A DNA stretch of 64,000 nucleotides from Chryseobacterium wanjuense (GTDB taxonomy: Bacteria > Bacteroidota > Bacteroidia > Flavobacteriales > Weeksellaceae): positions 496,001 to 560,000 of the forward strand of contig NZ_FOIU01000002.1 in the NCBI RefSeq assembly GCF_900111495.1. Direction: 5' to 3'. The translations under genes and the position numbers were made by a program. This document shows positions 34,273-43,030 of this stretch, piece by piece. The notes under the pieces are model-generated. The model saw only the letters and a list, made by a program, of their open reading frames with translations, ran no database searches and was not told where the DNA came from. How positions within the stretch are numbered: the first letter of the stretch is position 1; every line of letters begins with the position of its first letter.

Positions 34273-35016
34273 ATGTTAGAGATAAAAAACTTGCACGCCC
34301 AAATTGAAGACGGCGCAGAAATTTTAAAAGGTATCAATCTTGAAATAAAACCGGGTGAAGTTCACGCGATCATGGGACCGAACGGAGCCGGTAAATCTAC
34401 TCTTTCTTCTGTAATCGCAGGAAAAGAAGATTACGAAGTTACAGACGGAGAAATTATTTTCGATGGTGAAAACATCATCGAAGATGCTCCCGAAGAAAGG
34501 GCTCACAAAGGAATTTTCCTTTCTTTCCAGTATCCGGTAGAGATTCCGGGGGTTTCTGTAACGAATTTCATCAAAGCTGCGATGAATGAAAACAGAAAAG
34601 CAAACGGATTGGGAGAAATGCCCGCAAAGGAAATGCTTGCGATGATTCGTGACAAATCTGAAAAATTAGGCATTAAAAAAGATTTCCTTTCAAGATCATT
34701 GAACGAAGGTTTTTCGGGAGGTGAAAAGAAAAGAAACGAGATCTTCCAGATGATGATGCTTAATCCGAAACTGGCTATTCTTGATGAAACCGATTCAGGA
34801 TTAGATATCGATGCATTGAGAATCGTTGCAGATGGAGTAAATGCATTTAAAAATGAAGGAAATGCAGTGCTTTTGATTACCCACTATCAAAGATTGCTTA
34901 ATTATATTCAACCTGACTTCGTTCACGTTTTAGCGAACGGAAAAATCATCAAAACCGGAGACAAATCTCTTGCTTTGGAACTGGAAGAAAAAGGGTACGA
35001 CTGGCTTCTTAACTAA
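34273..35016 (+). CDS. sufC: Fe-S assembly ATPase SufC
   Basis: ABC-type ATPase driving conformational change of SufBC2D. The 247 residues contain Walker A GPNGAGKST (about 36-44), the signature FSGGEKKRNE and Walker B/D-loop LAILDETDSGLD, all intact, plus the SufC-typical VEIPGVSVTNF segment. It is flanked on both sides by large intergenic hairpin repeats. Confidence 0.96.
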   Translation: MLEIKNLHAQIEDGAEILKGINLEIKPGEVHAIMGPNGAGKSTLSSVIAGKEDYEVTDGEIIFDGENIIEDAPEERAHKGIFLSFQYPVEIPGVSVTNFIKAAMNENRKANGLGEMPAKEMLAMIRDKSEKLGIKKDFLSRSLNEGFSGGEKKRNEIFQMMMLNPKLAILDETDSGLDIDALRIVADGVNAFKNEGNAVLLITHYQRLLNYIQPDFVHVLANGKIIKTGDKSLALELEEKGYDWLLN

Positions 35017-35053
35017 GAAGAAAAAGATTATTTCAGAGATTAAAAAAATTTCG

Positions 35054-35132
35054 TTGTCATTCTGAATGAAGCATCGCAAAGTGAAGAATCTCTAATAGTA
35101 AAAATTAGATTTCTCGTTCCTCGGAATGACAA
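35054..35132 (+). repeat. Intra-operon hairpin repeat between sufC and sufD
   Basis: TTGTCATTCTGA at the left pairs with TCGGAATGACAA at the right (11 of 12 Watson-Crick, one G:T). Inside, TCTAAT pairs with ATTAGA around a short A-rich loop. Same family and orientation as 34043-34120. Confidence 0.8.
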
Positions 35133-35157
35133 TATTTTAGCTCAAAAAAAAGAAAAA

Positions 35158-36492
35158 ATGGTGCAAACCACAGATATACCAGTAATGGCATTAAAAGAAC
35201 AAATTACAGAAAATCACGGTGAATTTTTGGAGAGTCTTCGTCACAGATTTCTGGATGATGATAGAAAGGCTGCTCTTCAAAGGTTTGAAAATCTTGGTTT
35301 TCCGACAAAAAAAGACGAAGAATATAAATATACCAACCTAAAGGAGATTACTGAAAAAGGGTACAACTTTTTCCCGAAAGAAAGTCACAATATCACAAAG
35401 GAACAACTGGATGAGCTTCATCTTGGTGAAGAAAATTTTGACTGGATCACTTTCGTAAACGGTAAGCTTCATAAAGAATTATCAAATGTTTCGATTGAAA
35501 ATGTTGAGTTTCTTTCATTTAATTATGCATTGAATGACGAAAAGCACAGAGATGTTTTTGATCAGTATTTTAATACAATTGCTTCAGATAAATCTGCTTT
35601 TACGAACTTAAATCAGGCTTACTGCAAGTATGGTTTCTTTTTGAAAGTTCCTAAAAATGTAGTGATTGAAAAACCAATCCATATTTTCTACATTTCTCAG
35701 AATCAGGAAGAAAACACATTCTACAACACAAGAAATTTATTAATCGTAGAAGAAGGAGCAAAAGTGGAAATCATCGAAAGTCACCATAATTTTGACAGTA
35801 CTTATGTATTGACCAATTCTGTGACAGAAATTTTCACCCATCCTAATGCAAAAGCAGACTGGCACAAGCTTCAGAATGATAACGACACTTCATATCTTAT
35901 CGACAATACTTTCGCAAAACAGGAAAAAGACAGCTTAACGACTGTGAATACGTTCTCTTTCGGAGGTAAACTGGTAAGAAACAATCTTGATTTTATTCAT
36001 AACGGATCGAATATCAATTCATTCATGAACGGGATCACGATCATCGGAAAAGATCAGTTGGTAGACCACCACACGGCGGTTCACCACAATCAGCCGAACT
36101 GTGAAAGTTATCAAAACTACAAAGGTATTTTCGATGGAAAATCTCACGGGGTTTTCAACGGGAAAGTTTTTGTAAATAAAATTGCCCAGAAAACCAATGC
36201 TTATCAACAGAATAACAATGTTTTATTAAGCGAAGGAGCAACGATTGACACAAAACCGCAATTGGAGATTTTCGCAGACGATGTGAAGTGTTCTCACGGT
36301 TGTACGGTAGGTCAGCTGAATGAAGACGCGATGTTCTATCTGAGAGCAAGAGGTATTTCTAAAAAAGAAGCACAGGCTTTATTGTTGTATGCATTTGCCA
36401 ACGATGCGATGCAGAATATTGATATTGAGCCTTTAAAAGAAAAAATTTCAAAGCTTTTGGCTGAGAAACTGGAAGTTGATATAGAGTTTTAA
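35158..36492 (+). CDS. sufD: Fe-S cluster assembly protein SufD
   Basis: Beta-helix partner of SufB in SufBC2D, 444 residues. Recognisable parts are the N-terminal helical domain ending FPTKKDEEYKYTNL, the beta-helix core, and the C-terminal DDVKCSHGCTVGQLNEDAMFYLRARGI with the conserved His/Cys pair at the SufB interface. I kept ATG 35158; ATG 35185 (MALKEQ) is an alternative. No sufS or sufE follows; a terminator closes the operon 20 bp later. Confidence 0.95.
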   Translation: MVQTTDIPVMALKEQITENHGEFLESLRHRFLDDDRKAALQRFENLGFPTKKDEEYKYTNLKEITEKGYNFFPKESHNITKEQLDELHLGEENFDWITFVNGKLHKELSNVSIENVEFLSFNYALNDEKHRDVFDQYFNTIASDKSAFTNLNQAYCKYGFFLKVPKNVVIEKPIHIFYISQNQEENTFYNTRNLLIVEEGAKVEIIESHHNFDSTYVLTNSVTEIFTHPNAKADWHKLQNDNDTSYLIDNTFAKQEKDSLTTVNTFSFGGKLVRNNLDFIHNGSNINSFMNGITIIGKDQLVDHHTAVHHNQPNCESYQNYKGIFDGKSHGVFNGKVFVNKIAQKTNAYQQNNNVLLSEGATIDTKPQLEIFADDVKCSHGCTVGQLNEDAMFYLRARGISKKEAQALLLYAFANDAMQNIDIEPLKEKISKLLAEKLEVDIEF

Positions 36493-36511
36493 CAATATAT
36501 AATTGATAAAT

Positions 36512-36547
36512 AAAAAAGCACTCCGATTGGGGTGCTTTTGTTTTTTT
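36512..36547 (+). terminator. Terminator of the suf operon
   Basis: AAAAGCACTCC-GATT-GGGGTGCTTTT hairpin followed by GTTTTTTT. Confidence 0.85.
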
Positions 36548-36567
36548 CGTAATCTTTTTGATTTTTT

Positions 36568-36634
36568 TTAACGCTAAAGATCGCGAAGGTTTTTTGAAAT
36601 GATTGAGCATATTTTTTGTTCGCAATGACGTTTT
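36568..36634. repeat. Degenerate dispersed repeat (TTTTAACGC type)
   Basis: TTTTAACGCTAAAGATCGCGAA, then a T-rich segment and GTTCGCAATGACG. It resembles the segment at 41668-41735 (TTTTAACGCGCAATAGTCG...CAGTCGCGAGG). Both lie between genes; the similarity is partial. Confidence 0.35.
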
Positions 36635-36673
36635 ACTCAGCAAGTGATAGCGGCCCAACAGAAAATATTGTCA

Positions 36674-37600
36674 TTATTTTTTAATCCACCACTGGCTGTC
36701 TTTCCTATCAGATCGTTTCACTCCATTATTCAGCGTATAGGCAAGACCCACTCCCAGTGTTTGTTTCAGCTGTGTTTTTTGGATTTGATTGTGATCGTAC
36801 AAAACATCAACCGTAATATTGGAAGAAATGAATTTATTCACCTTTAAATTAAGCACCATTCCATACGCCAAAACCAGTCTTTCGGGATGATCCAAATAAT
36901 TAGAAAAAACCGAAGCCGTGTTCGTCACAGAAACATTTTCCATTAATTTTACTTTATAATAAGCTGTTCCCAGGAAACCGAACTGAAGCAAAGAAGAATC
37001 GCCGTCCGCTCTCAAGCCGTAAGTTCCGGCCGTTTGCAGGTCTTTATCAAGCACAAAAGTCCATCTGGCGTTGGTGGGTCTCAGGGTGACATTGATGTTG
37101 TCATTCGGCCTGTAAGTGATCCCCATCCCGACGTTCAGATAACCCGGCGCCATGAAATTGGAGATCTTTTTCGCCGCAGGATTGTTTCCGTCTTCGTAAC
37201 CTGCCATAAACTGCGATTGAAAACCGGCGCCTACAGACATATACCAGCTTTTTGAAACCTTTCTGCCGTAATTGGTAGAAACATTAATGACATCCTGGGT
37301 TTTTCTTACTCCAAGACCTTTCGTATCATTTTGTCCGTAATTTAAAAGGATAATATTTTCCCACAGATCTTTATCTTTTTCATAGGTTATATTGTAATCT
37401 ACTCCGGCAAGCCAGCCTACATTGTTGGCTCCCCCTCCTACCCAGTTTGAGAAGGCTGCCTGATTGATCATTAAAGATTGTTTTCCTAAAACCGACCAGT
37501 GTTTTACTGTGTCTACAACAACAGAATCTTTTTTAATTTCTTCTTGCGCGAAAGCAAAAACTCCAATAGAAATGGAAAGAATTAATAAAAACTTCTTCAT
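36674..37600 (-). CDS. DUF3078 outer-membrane-type protein
   Basis: Exported protein of 308 residues starting at MKKFLLILSISIGVFAFAQ; an upstream in-frame ATG at 37618 adds six residues before the signal. Amphipathic strands with alternating aromatic residues (SWYMSVGAGFQSQF, WENIILLNYGQ, NVTLRPTNARWTF) suggest a beta-barrel-like or surface beta protein, matching the Bacteroidota DUF3078 family, whose function is unknown. It stands alone, convergent with sufD. Confidence 0.8.
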   Translation of the reverse strand: MKKFLLILSISIGVFAFAQEEIKKDSVVVDTVKHWSVLGKQSLMINQAAFSNWVGGGANNVGWLAGVDYNITYEKDKDLWENIILLNYGQNDTKGLGVRKTQDVINVSTNYGRKVSKSWYMSVGAGFQSQFMAGYEDGNNPAAKKISNFMAPGYLNVGMGITYRPNDNINVTLRPTNARWTFVLDKDLQTAGTYGLRADGDSSLLQFGFLGTAYYKVKLMENVSVTNTASVFSNYLDHPERLVLAYGMVLNLKVNKFISSNITVDVLYDHNQIQKTQLKQTLGVGLAYTLNNGVKRSDRKDSQWWIKK

Positions 37601-37633
37601 TATTCCAAGATTTTTCATTTACAAAATTCTATA

Positions 37634-37641
37634 CAAAATTA
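37634..37641 (-). promoter_or_regulatory. Candidate -7 box for the DUF3078 gene
   Basis: TAATTTTG on the minus strand, 33 nt before ATG 37600. Confidence 0.35.
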
Positions 37642-37884
37642 TTAAATATAATTTTTTGTTAATGCAAGACCTTACTTGCTATGAATATTCTTCAACAAAT
37701 ATTTTTGAGGCTATAACCTACTAAAACCAAGCCACTTTCAACATTTCAATGCCAAAATTTGATGTTAAAAATAAAAAGCTGATGAAAATCATTACTTTTT
37801 GTCTCAAATAAAATTGAAACCATACAATTGATCGCCAATTTTTCCGAAATTTATCATTGGCTTTCCATTTGACGTACAAACTTC

Positions 37885-38655
37885 ATGTTGAAAAATAACG
37901 TAATTTCCAAAAGAGCTATTATATACCCTTTGCTGATGCTTGCAGCCATGTGGTTTGGCTATTTCTTACAGTTGCACGGCTTTTTTGAAAGTTGCTTCGG
38001 GGCGATCATCCCCCTATTGCCGGAAGGCCTGTTGGGAGTGATCACTTCTCCCCTTTTACATGGAAATTTGGATCATATTGTAGGAAACTCTATCCCTATT
38101 GGGGTTTTGATGTTTTTGCTGTATCAATTTTATCCTTTGGTTGCCAATAAGGTTTTCATTTTCGGATGGATTTTTACAGGCTTATTGGTCTGGCTCCTCC
38201 CTCCGATTGATATCATGACCGGAGAATATCTTTATACTTGTACGATCGGAGCCAGCGGAGTGGTTTATGTACTTGCGTTCTTCCTGTTTTTCAGCGGAGT
38301 TTTTAAATGGAATATGACCCTTTTAACCATTTCCCTGCTTGTCGTTTTATATTACGGAAGTCTGGTTTGGGGAATGCTCCCGGAAGAGCTGTTTTCCGAG
38401 CTTCAGGAACCCAGCAAAATCTCTTGGCAGGCGCATCTTGCGGGTGCCGTTGTAGGAATTATTCTTGCATTTATGTTTAAAAAAGTAGGCGAAAAAAGAA
38501 AAAGATATATCTGGGAATTTCCGAATTATTACAGCGAAAAAGATGACAAACTTTGGCAGGAATACAAGGAAAATCACCCGGAAGATTTCATGGAATTACC
38601 TTATAAGAAAAGAGATGACATCTGGGAACATCTTGATGAATTGAGAAAGAGATAG
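37885..38655 (+). CDS. Rhomboid-family intramembrane serine protease
   Basis: 256 residues with six membrane helices and a soluble C-terminal tail (about 205-256, Lys/Asp/Trp-rich). The Ser/His dyad is visible: Ser124 in TIGASGVVY and His184 in WQAHLAGAVVG. HGNLDHIVGN near residue 60 corresponds to the rhomboid oxyanion-region His/Asn. Substrates are unknown. It is followed by a 32-bp perfect inverted repeat. Confidence 0.88.
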   Translation: MLKNNVISKRAIIYPLLMLAAMWFGYFLQLHGFFESCFGAIIPLLPEGLLGVITSPLLHGNLDHIVGNSIPIGVLMFLLYQFYPLVANKVFIFGWIFTGLLVWLLPPIDIMTGEYLYTCTIGASGVVYVLAFFLFFSGVFKWNMTLLTISLLVVLYYGSLVWGMLPEELFSELQEPSKISWQAHLAGAVVGIILAFMFKKVGEKRKRYIWEFPNYYSEKDDKLWQEYKENHPEDFMELPYKKRDDIWEHLDELRKR

Positions 38656-38689
38656 TTTTTTTAAAAATTTAATAATTTATAAATTAAAA

Positions 38690-38794
38690 ATGCTTCGACT
38701 GTTTCGCGCTCAGCATGACATTGCTACAAATTTATTTTCATAAACGACGGTTAGTATTAGAGATGTCATGCTGAGCGCGAAACAGTCGAAGCAT
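38690..38794. repeat. Perfect 32-bp inverted repeat with 41-nt loop
   Basis: Arms 38690-38721 and 38763-38794 are exact reverse complements (ATGCTTCGACTGTTTCGCGC at the outer left). The inner side of the right arm is preceded by TTAGTATTAGAG, as in the copy at 25399-25506. It has no T-run and lies between co-directional rhomboid and dprA genes. Confidence 0.92.
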
Positions 38795-38859
38795 CTATAA
38801 ATTCTTACATGATTTTAATACTCATCCCGTCAAAATTAAAATTAATTTCAAAAATTCTT

Positions 38860-38867
38860 TACATTTG
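38860..38867 (+). promoter_or_regulatory. Candidate -7 box for dprA
   Basis: TACATTTG, 14 nt before ATG 38882. Confidence 0.4.
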
Positions 38868-38881
38868 CCAAAACAACACAA

Positions 38882-39991
38882 ATGTATTCTGAAGAACATC
38901 TTTATGCCATCGCCCTGCGAGAGTGTAACCTGATCGGTGATATCAATTTCTATAAACTTGTCCGAATTTTCGGAAGCGCAAAAAATGCCTGGGAAAAAAC
39001 TCCGAAAGAATATAAAAACCTAGACGGTATCGGTAAAAAAATCGTGTCTGACATTGGAAACCCCGAACATTTAAAATTTGCAGAGAAAGAACTCAAATTT
39101 TGTGAAGCCAATAATATCAGAATCAATCTTCGCCATCTTAACGAGCTTCCCAAACTTTTGAACGAATGCGATGATGCCCCTGCGATTTTATATCAAAAAG
39201 GTAATTTCGATGATTCCAAACCTAAAATAAGCATCGTCGGAACCCGAAATATGACTTCATATGGAAAACAGTTTATTCATGATTTTTTTGAAGAGACAAA
39301 ATCCTGTCAGTATGTTTCAGTAAGTGGTTTGGCATTGGGAGTAGACAAAGAAGTTCATGAACAATCCATTCATTATCAAATTCCTACGACTGCTGTTTTG
39401 GCTCACGGATTTCATCTTTTATATCCCGCAAAGAATAAAAAATTATCTGAGAAAATTCTTGAAGAAGGCGGAACTTTATTTACTGAATTTAATTCTTCCA
39501 GAAAGCCTGACCGCGAGAATTTTATTCAGAGAAACAGAGTTGTGGCAGGAATTTCACCTTCTACAATTGTGGTAGAAACAGCCTTTGGAGGCGGCTCAAT
39601 AAGCACCGCGACATTCGCGAATACCTATAACCGGGAAGTTTTTGCGCTTCCGGGAAAAATTACCGATAAGCAGAGCCAAGGTTGCAATCATTTGATTTTT
39701 CAGCACAAAGCCAGCCCCATTTCGACTATGAAAGATCTGATCGATTCTTTAGGTTTTAATAAAGCAAAGGTGAAAACGGAAGAATTATTTCCGAGTAGTG
39801 AAATTAGCATACAATTAACTGAAAGTCAGGAATTAATATTTAAAACAATTTTTAATAATCCACAGATTTCCCTGGACGATCTTGCCGAAAAAATTGACCT
39901 TTCGTCACACAAAATTTTACCCATAATTTTAGAATTGGAGCTTTTAGGGAAAGTAAAATCATTTTCGGGGAGACAATTTGTGACAATTTGA
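38882..39991 (+). CDS. dprA: DNA-processing protein DprA
   Basis: Cytoplasmic protein that loads RecA on incoming single-stranded DNA during natural transformation. The 369 residues show an N-terminal helix-hairpin-helix/SAM-like part (about 1-70), the Rossmann-type core with VGTRNMTSYGKQ, VSGLALGVDKEVH and the basic RKPDRENFIQRNRVVAGIS motif (ssDNA binding), and a C-terminal winged-helix (about 310-369). All motifs are intact, so the lineage retains this transformation component; no com genes are adjacent. Confidence 0.94.
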   Translation: MYSEEHLYAIALRECNLIGDINFYKLVRIFGSAKNAWEKTPKEYKNLDGIGKKIVSDIGNPEHLKFAEKELKFCEANNIRINLRHLNELPKLLNECDDAPAILYQKGNFDDSKPKISIVGTRNMTSYGKQFIHDFFEETKSCQYVSVSGLALGVDKEVHEQSIHYQIPTTAVLAHGFHLLYPAKNKKLSEKILEEGGTLFTEFNSSRKPDRENFIQRNRVVAGISPSTIVVETAFGGGSISTATFANTYNREVFALPGKITDKQSQGCNHLIFQHKASPISTMKDLIDSLGFNKAKVKTEELFPSSEISIQLTESQELIFKTIFNNPQISLDDLAEKIDLSSHKILPIILELELLGKVKSFSGRQFVTI

Positions 39992-40125
39992 GAATTAACG
40001 ATTTCTTAATATTTCATTGTTTTAGAGATAACATTTAATTATTAACAAAATTTAAGTCAAAATTATTAATTCAACAATATTAAGTCATTATATTATTAAA
40101 TTTTCAACAATCATTCTTTAAGGTG

Positions 40126-40155
40126 TTGTGAATCTTGAAAAAAAAATTAAATTTG
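40126..40155 (+). promoter_or_regulatory. Promoter of gdhA
   Basis: TTG (40126-40128), a 19-nt spacer and TAAATTTG (40148-40155), 26 nt before the ATG: both Bacteroidetes promoter elements at correct distance. Confidence 0.68.
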
Positions 40156-40181
40156 TTGGCAATAATATTCAACCCTAATAT

Positions 40182-41540
40182 ATGGAACAATATAATATTG
40201 ACCAGAAAATCCAAGAGTTTATAGCAAAAATTGAGGCCAAAAACCCTAATGAGCCAGAATTTTTACAAGCCGTAAAAGAAGTTGCTGTTACAGTAATTCC
40301 GTTTATTATGACGAAAAAGGAATACACGGGAATGAAACTTCTTGAAAGAATGGCTGAGGCTGAAAGAATCATCATCTTCAGAGTTCCATGGGTTGACGAT
40401 AAAGGGGAAATCCAGGTAAACAGAGGTTTCAGAATCCAGATGAACTCTGCGATCGGGCCATACAAAGGCGGAATCCGTTTTCACCCTACGGTAAACCTTT
40501 CGGTTCTAAAATTCTTAGCATTCGAGCAGGTTTTCAAAAACTCATTAACTACTCTTCCGATGGGAGGTGGTAAAGGAGGTTCAGACTTCGATCCGCAAGG
40601 AAAATCTGATATGGAAGTAATGCGTTTTTGCCAGGCTTTCATGACAGAATTGTGCAAGCATGTAGGTCCTGAAACAGACGTTCCTGCCGGAGATATCGGT
40701 GTTGGAGCAAGAGAAATCGGATATTTGTTCGGACAATACAAGAAAATCAGAAACGAATTTACAGGAGTTCTTACAGGAAAAGGTCTTGCTTACGGAGGTT
40801 CATTAATCCGTCCTGAAGCGACAGGATACGGTGTTGTTTACTTCGCTGAGCAGATGCTTAAAACTATCGGACAAACTTTCAAAGATAAAACGGTAACGGT
40901 TTCAGGTTTCGGAAACGTAGCTTGGGGAGTTATCAAAAAAGTATCTGAACTAGGCGGAAAAGTAGTTACGATTTCCGGACCGGACGGATATGTTTACGAT
41001 AAAGACGGAATCGACGGAGAAAAAATTGATTATTTATTAGAATTAAGAGCTTCCGGAAACAACAGAGCGGAAGATTATGCCAAGAAATATCCGTCTGCAG
41101 AATTCCATGCTGGAAAACGTCCTTGGGAAGTGAAGTGTGATGTGGCAATGCCATCTGCAACACAAAACGAATTGGATCTTGAAGATGCTAAAAAATTAGT
41201 GGAAAACGGATGTATCTGTGTAACTGAGGCTGCGAATATGCCTTCTACATTGGATGCGATCAACTATTTCCTAGACAATAAAGTATTATTCTCTCCAGGT
41301 AAGGCTTCTAACGCCGGTGGAGTAGCAACTTCAGGTCTTGAAATGACGCAAAACTCAATCCGTCTAAACTGGACATCTGAAGAAGTAGATGCAAGACTGA
41401 AAGAGATCATGATCGGAATCCACAAAGCTTGCAGAGACTACGGTAAAGAGGAAGACGGCTATGTAAACTACGTAAAAGGCGCAAATATCGCCGGCTTCGT
41501 GAAAGTTGCAGAAGCAATGCTGGCTCAGGGAGTAGTATAA
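40182..41540 (+). CDS. gdhA: NADP-type glutamate dehydrogenase
   Basis: Interconverts 2-oxoglutarate plus ammonia and glutamate. 452 residues is the length of hexameric bacterial GdhA. The catalytic region LPMGGGKGGSDFDPQGKSD carries the substrate and catalytic Lys residues, followed by ETDVPAGDIGVGAREIGYLFG and the Rossmann motif VSGFGNVAWG. NADP preference is inferred from family similarity. Monocistronic, with a good promoter and terminator. Confidence 0.95.
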   Translation: MEQYNIDQKIQEFIAKIEAKNPNEPEFLQAVKEVAVTVIPFIMTKKEYTGMKLLERMAEAERIIIFRVPWVDDKGEIQVNRGFRIQMNSAIGPYKGGIRFHPTVNLSVLKFLAFEQVFKNSLTTLPMGGGKGGSDFDPQGKSDMEVMRFCQAFMTELCKHVGPETDVPAGDIGVGAREIGYLFGQYKKIRNEFTGVLTGKGLAYGGSLIRPEATGYGVVYFAEQMLKTIGQTFKDKTVTVSGFGNVAWGVIKKVSELGGKVVTISGPDGYVYDKDGIDGEKIDYLLELRASGNNRAEDYAKKYPSAEFHAGKRPWEVKCDVAMPSATQNELDLEDAKKLVENGCICVTEAANMPSTLDAINYFLDNKVLFSPGKASNAGGVATSGLEMTQNSIRLNWTSEEVDARLKEIMIGIHKACRDYGKEEDGYVNYVKGANIAGFVKVAEAMLAQGVV

Positions 41541-41546
41541 AAATAT

Positions 41547-41575
41547 AAAGGTTGGGAGAATTCCCGACCTTTTTT
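41547..41575 (+). terminator. Terminator of gdhA
   Basis: AAAGGTTGGGA-GAAT-TCCCGACCTTT hairpin followed by T, right after the stop. Confidence 0.85.
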
Positions 41576-41629
41576 GATATAGCCTGTTCCCGGGAGTATA
41601 AATGGGAAAAAAGTAAAAAGTGAAAGGAG

Positions 41630-41658
41630 AAAGCGTTGATATATTCAGCGCTTTTTTT
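41630..41658 (+). terminator. Second terminator-like hairpin
   Basis: AAAGCGTTGA-TATAT-TCAGCGCTTT with a run of seven T, about 60 bp after the gdhA terminator. There is no gene between, so it is a backup terminator or a remnant. Confidence 0.6.
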
Positions 41659-41863
41659 AGTGCTCTATTTTAACGCGCAATAGTCGTAAGGATTTAAAAA
41701 AAAAATATGCTGTGTATTTTCAGTCGCGAGGGTGTTTCGTTCAGCTAATAACAGTTATTTTTTAATTAAGAATTATTTGTCATTTCTAAAGAATTTCAAC
41801 TACTATTTTATAATTCTTTAAATAAATATAATGCTGAAAATCTAAAATCATTAATTTTAAAAT

Positions 41864-42232
41864 ATGAAAAACACGTTTGAAAATATCGATGACTACATTC
41901 TTCTTTTTCCCGAAGAAGTTCAGGAAAAATTGCAGGAGATAAGAAAAGTTATTCATACTCAAAATCCCGAGATTGAAGAATACATTGGCTATCAAATGCC
42001 TGCTTTTAAATACAAAAAGAAACCATTGGTATATTTTGCGGGTTATAAAAAACATATCGGGTTTTATCCCGGTGCGGAAGGTATTAGAAGATTTGAAACA
42101 GATTTTAAAGAAAGGAAGTACAAATTTTCAAAAGGAGCGGTGCAGTTTCCGGTTAATGATGAGGTTCCGGTAGATTTAATCACAAAAATGGTCAAATTCA
42201 GAATGGAAGAAATTGAAAATAAAAAATCCTGA
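41864..42232 (+). CDS. DUF1801-family protein
   Basis: 122-residue cytoplasmic protein of the YdhG/DUF1801 fold: EEVQEKLQEIRKVIHTQNPEI, IGYQMPAFKY, VYFAGYKKHIGFYPG and KFSKGAVQFP are typical. Structural homologues resemble frataxin-like or iron-chaperone proteins, but no biochemical role is settled. Its stop codon lies inside a hairpin that also terminates the convergent small secreted-protein gene. Confidence 0.85.
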   Translation: MKNTFENIDDYILLFPEEVQEKLQEIRKVIHTQNPEIEEYIGYQMPAFKYKKKPLVYFAGYKKHIGFYPGAEGIRRFETDFKERKYKFSKGAVQFPVNDEVPVDLITKMVKFRMEEIENKKS

Positions 42233-42250
42233 AACATTGTGTTCCAGGAC
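42221..42250 (-). terminator. Terminator after the 77-aa secreted protein gene
   Basis: On the minus strand GTCCTGGAACA and TGTTTCAGGATTTTTT form a hairpin with a T-run. It is nearly identical to the terminator at 42625-42654. Confidence 0.75.
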
Positions 42251-42263
42251 TTATCTAACTTCA

Positions 42264-42497
42264 TTAATTCGTTTTCTCTTTTCTCTTCATTTTTTTGTCG
42301 CCTTCTACGGTGTCTTTATTTTTCCATTTGGTGGTGTCGGACTTGGATTTGTCCCAATTTTTGTCATCTTTCTTCATGTCTCGATGAGTTCTGGTAGTAT
42401 CAGGTCTCACAGTGTCTGTCTTTTGTGGCGTTACCTGCGCCGAAACAGCAATTGTTCCTACGAACGCAAAAGCTGTCGCTAAAATGAATTTTTTCAT
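42264..42497 (-). CDS. Small secreted protein, paralogue 1
   Basis: 77 residues with signal peptide MKKFILATAFAFVGTIAVSAQ and a very polar mature part rich in Asp, Lys and Thr (KTDTVRPDTTRTHRDMKKDDKNW). No known domain. The signal peptide, the sequence upstream of the ATG and the terminator all match the neighbouring 115-aa gene, while the mature parts do not, so these are duplicated units with diverged cargo. Probably periplasmic or secreted; function unknown. Confidence 0.7.
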   Translation of the reverse strand: MKKFILATAFAFVGTIAVSAQVTPQKTDTVRPDTTRTHRDMKKDDKNWDKSKSDTTKWKNKDTVEGDKKMKRKEKTN

Positions 42498-42624
42498 AAT
42501 ACTAATATTTTAATGATTTGGTATTATGTTAAATGCAATTTTCGTACTAATCGTTATTTTGATTAATATTTTTAACTAGATTTATAATTATTTAAGATAA
42601 ATTACATTATAAATCTATTATTAG

Positions 42625-42654
42625 AAAAATCCTGAAACATAATGTTCCAGGATA
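42625..42654 (-). terminator. Terminator after the 115-aa secreted protein gene
   Basis: On the minus strand ATCCTGGAACAT and TGTTTCAGGATTTTT form a hairpin; close copy of 42221-42250. Confidence 0.75.
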
Positions 42655-42682
42655 TCCCATTTCTACTTTGATTGATTAATAC

Positions 42683-43030
42683 TTACTTAGACTTTTTCTT
42701 TTTAGACTTCTTTTCTTCTTTAGTCGCTTCTGCAGGTTTTGTTGCATCTACGGCTGCTTCTGCACTTACACTTGCTGTTGCGTCAGTGGCAGCGGTTGCC
42801 GGAGTAGTGTCTACAGTTGCTGTTGTTGCAGTTGTTGCAGTTGTATTCTGATTCTGGGCAGCTGTTCCTGAAGTTGTACCCCAGTTTGAAGTTGCCTGTG
42901 TGTTTTGTTGAGTTTGAGTAGTCGTCTGGTTATTAGAATTTTGTGTTGAATTTTCTGGTGTTCCGGTCTGTGCCGATACTGCGATTACGCCGACTAATGT
43001 AAACGCTGCTGTTAAAACTAATTTTTTCAT
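42683..43030 (-). CDS. Small secreted low-complexity protein, paralogue 2
   Basis: 115 residues with signal peptide MKKLVLTAAFTLVGVIAVSAQ, nearly the same as the adjacent 77-aa protein, then a Thr/Gln/Asn/Ala-rich stretch (TQTQQNTQATSNW; ATTATTATVDTTPATAATD) and a Lys-rich end (EEKKSKKKKSK). Likely intrinsically disordered after export. No family recognised. Confidence 0.7.
   Translation of the reverse strand: MKKLVLTAAFTLVGVIAVSAQTGTPENSTQNSNNQTTTQTQQNTQATSNWGTTSGTAAQNQNTTATTATTATVDTTPATAATDATASVSAEAAVDATKPAEATKEEKKSKKKKSK

Larger units (their letters stand above)
41541..41863 (+). other. Gene-free region with two hairpins and a repeat remnant
   Basis: 323 bp without a gene. It contains two terminator-like hairpins (41547-41575 and 41630-41658) and a degenerate TTTTAACGC-type repeat (41668-41735). 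The remainder is plain AT-rich DNA with no promoter match in front of the next gene. Confidence 0.6.

Noticed and set aside
36359..36658. 99-codon minus-strand frame after sufD
   Set aside because: Overlaps the end of sufD, the terminator and a repeat; no family resemblance and no promoter.
38690..38794. The 32-bp inverted repeat as an IS or a rho-independent terminator
   Set aside because: There is no transposase between the arms (41-nt loop) and no T-run after the stem, so REP-like element is the better description.
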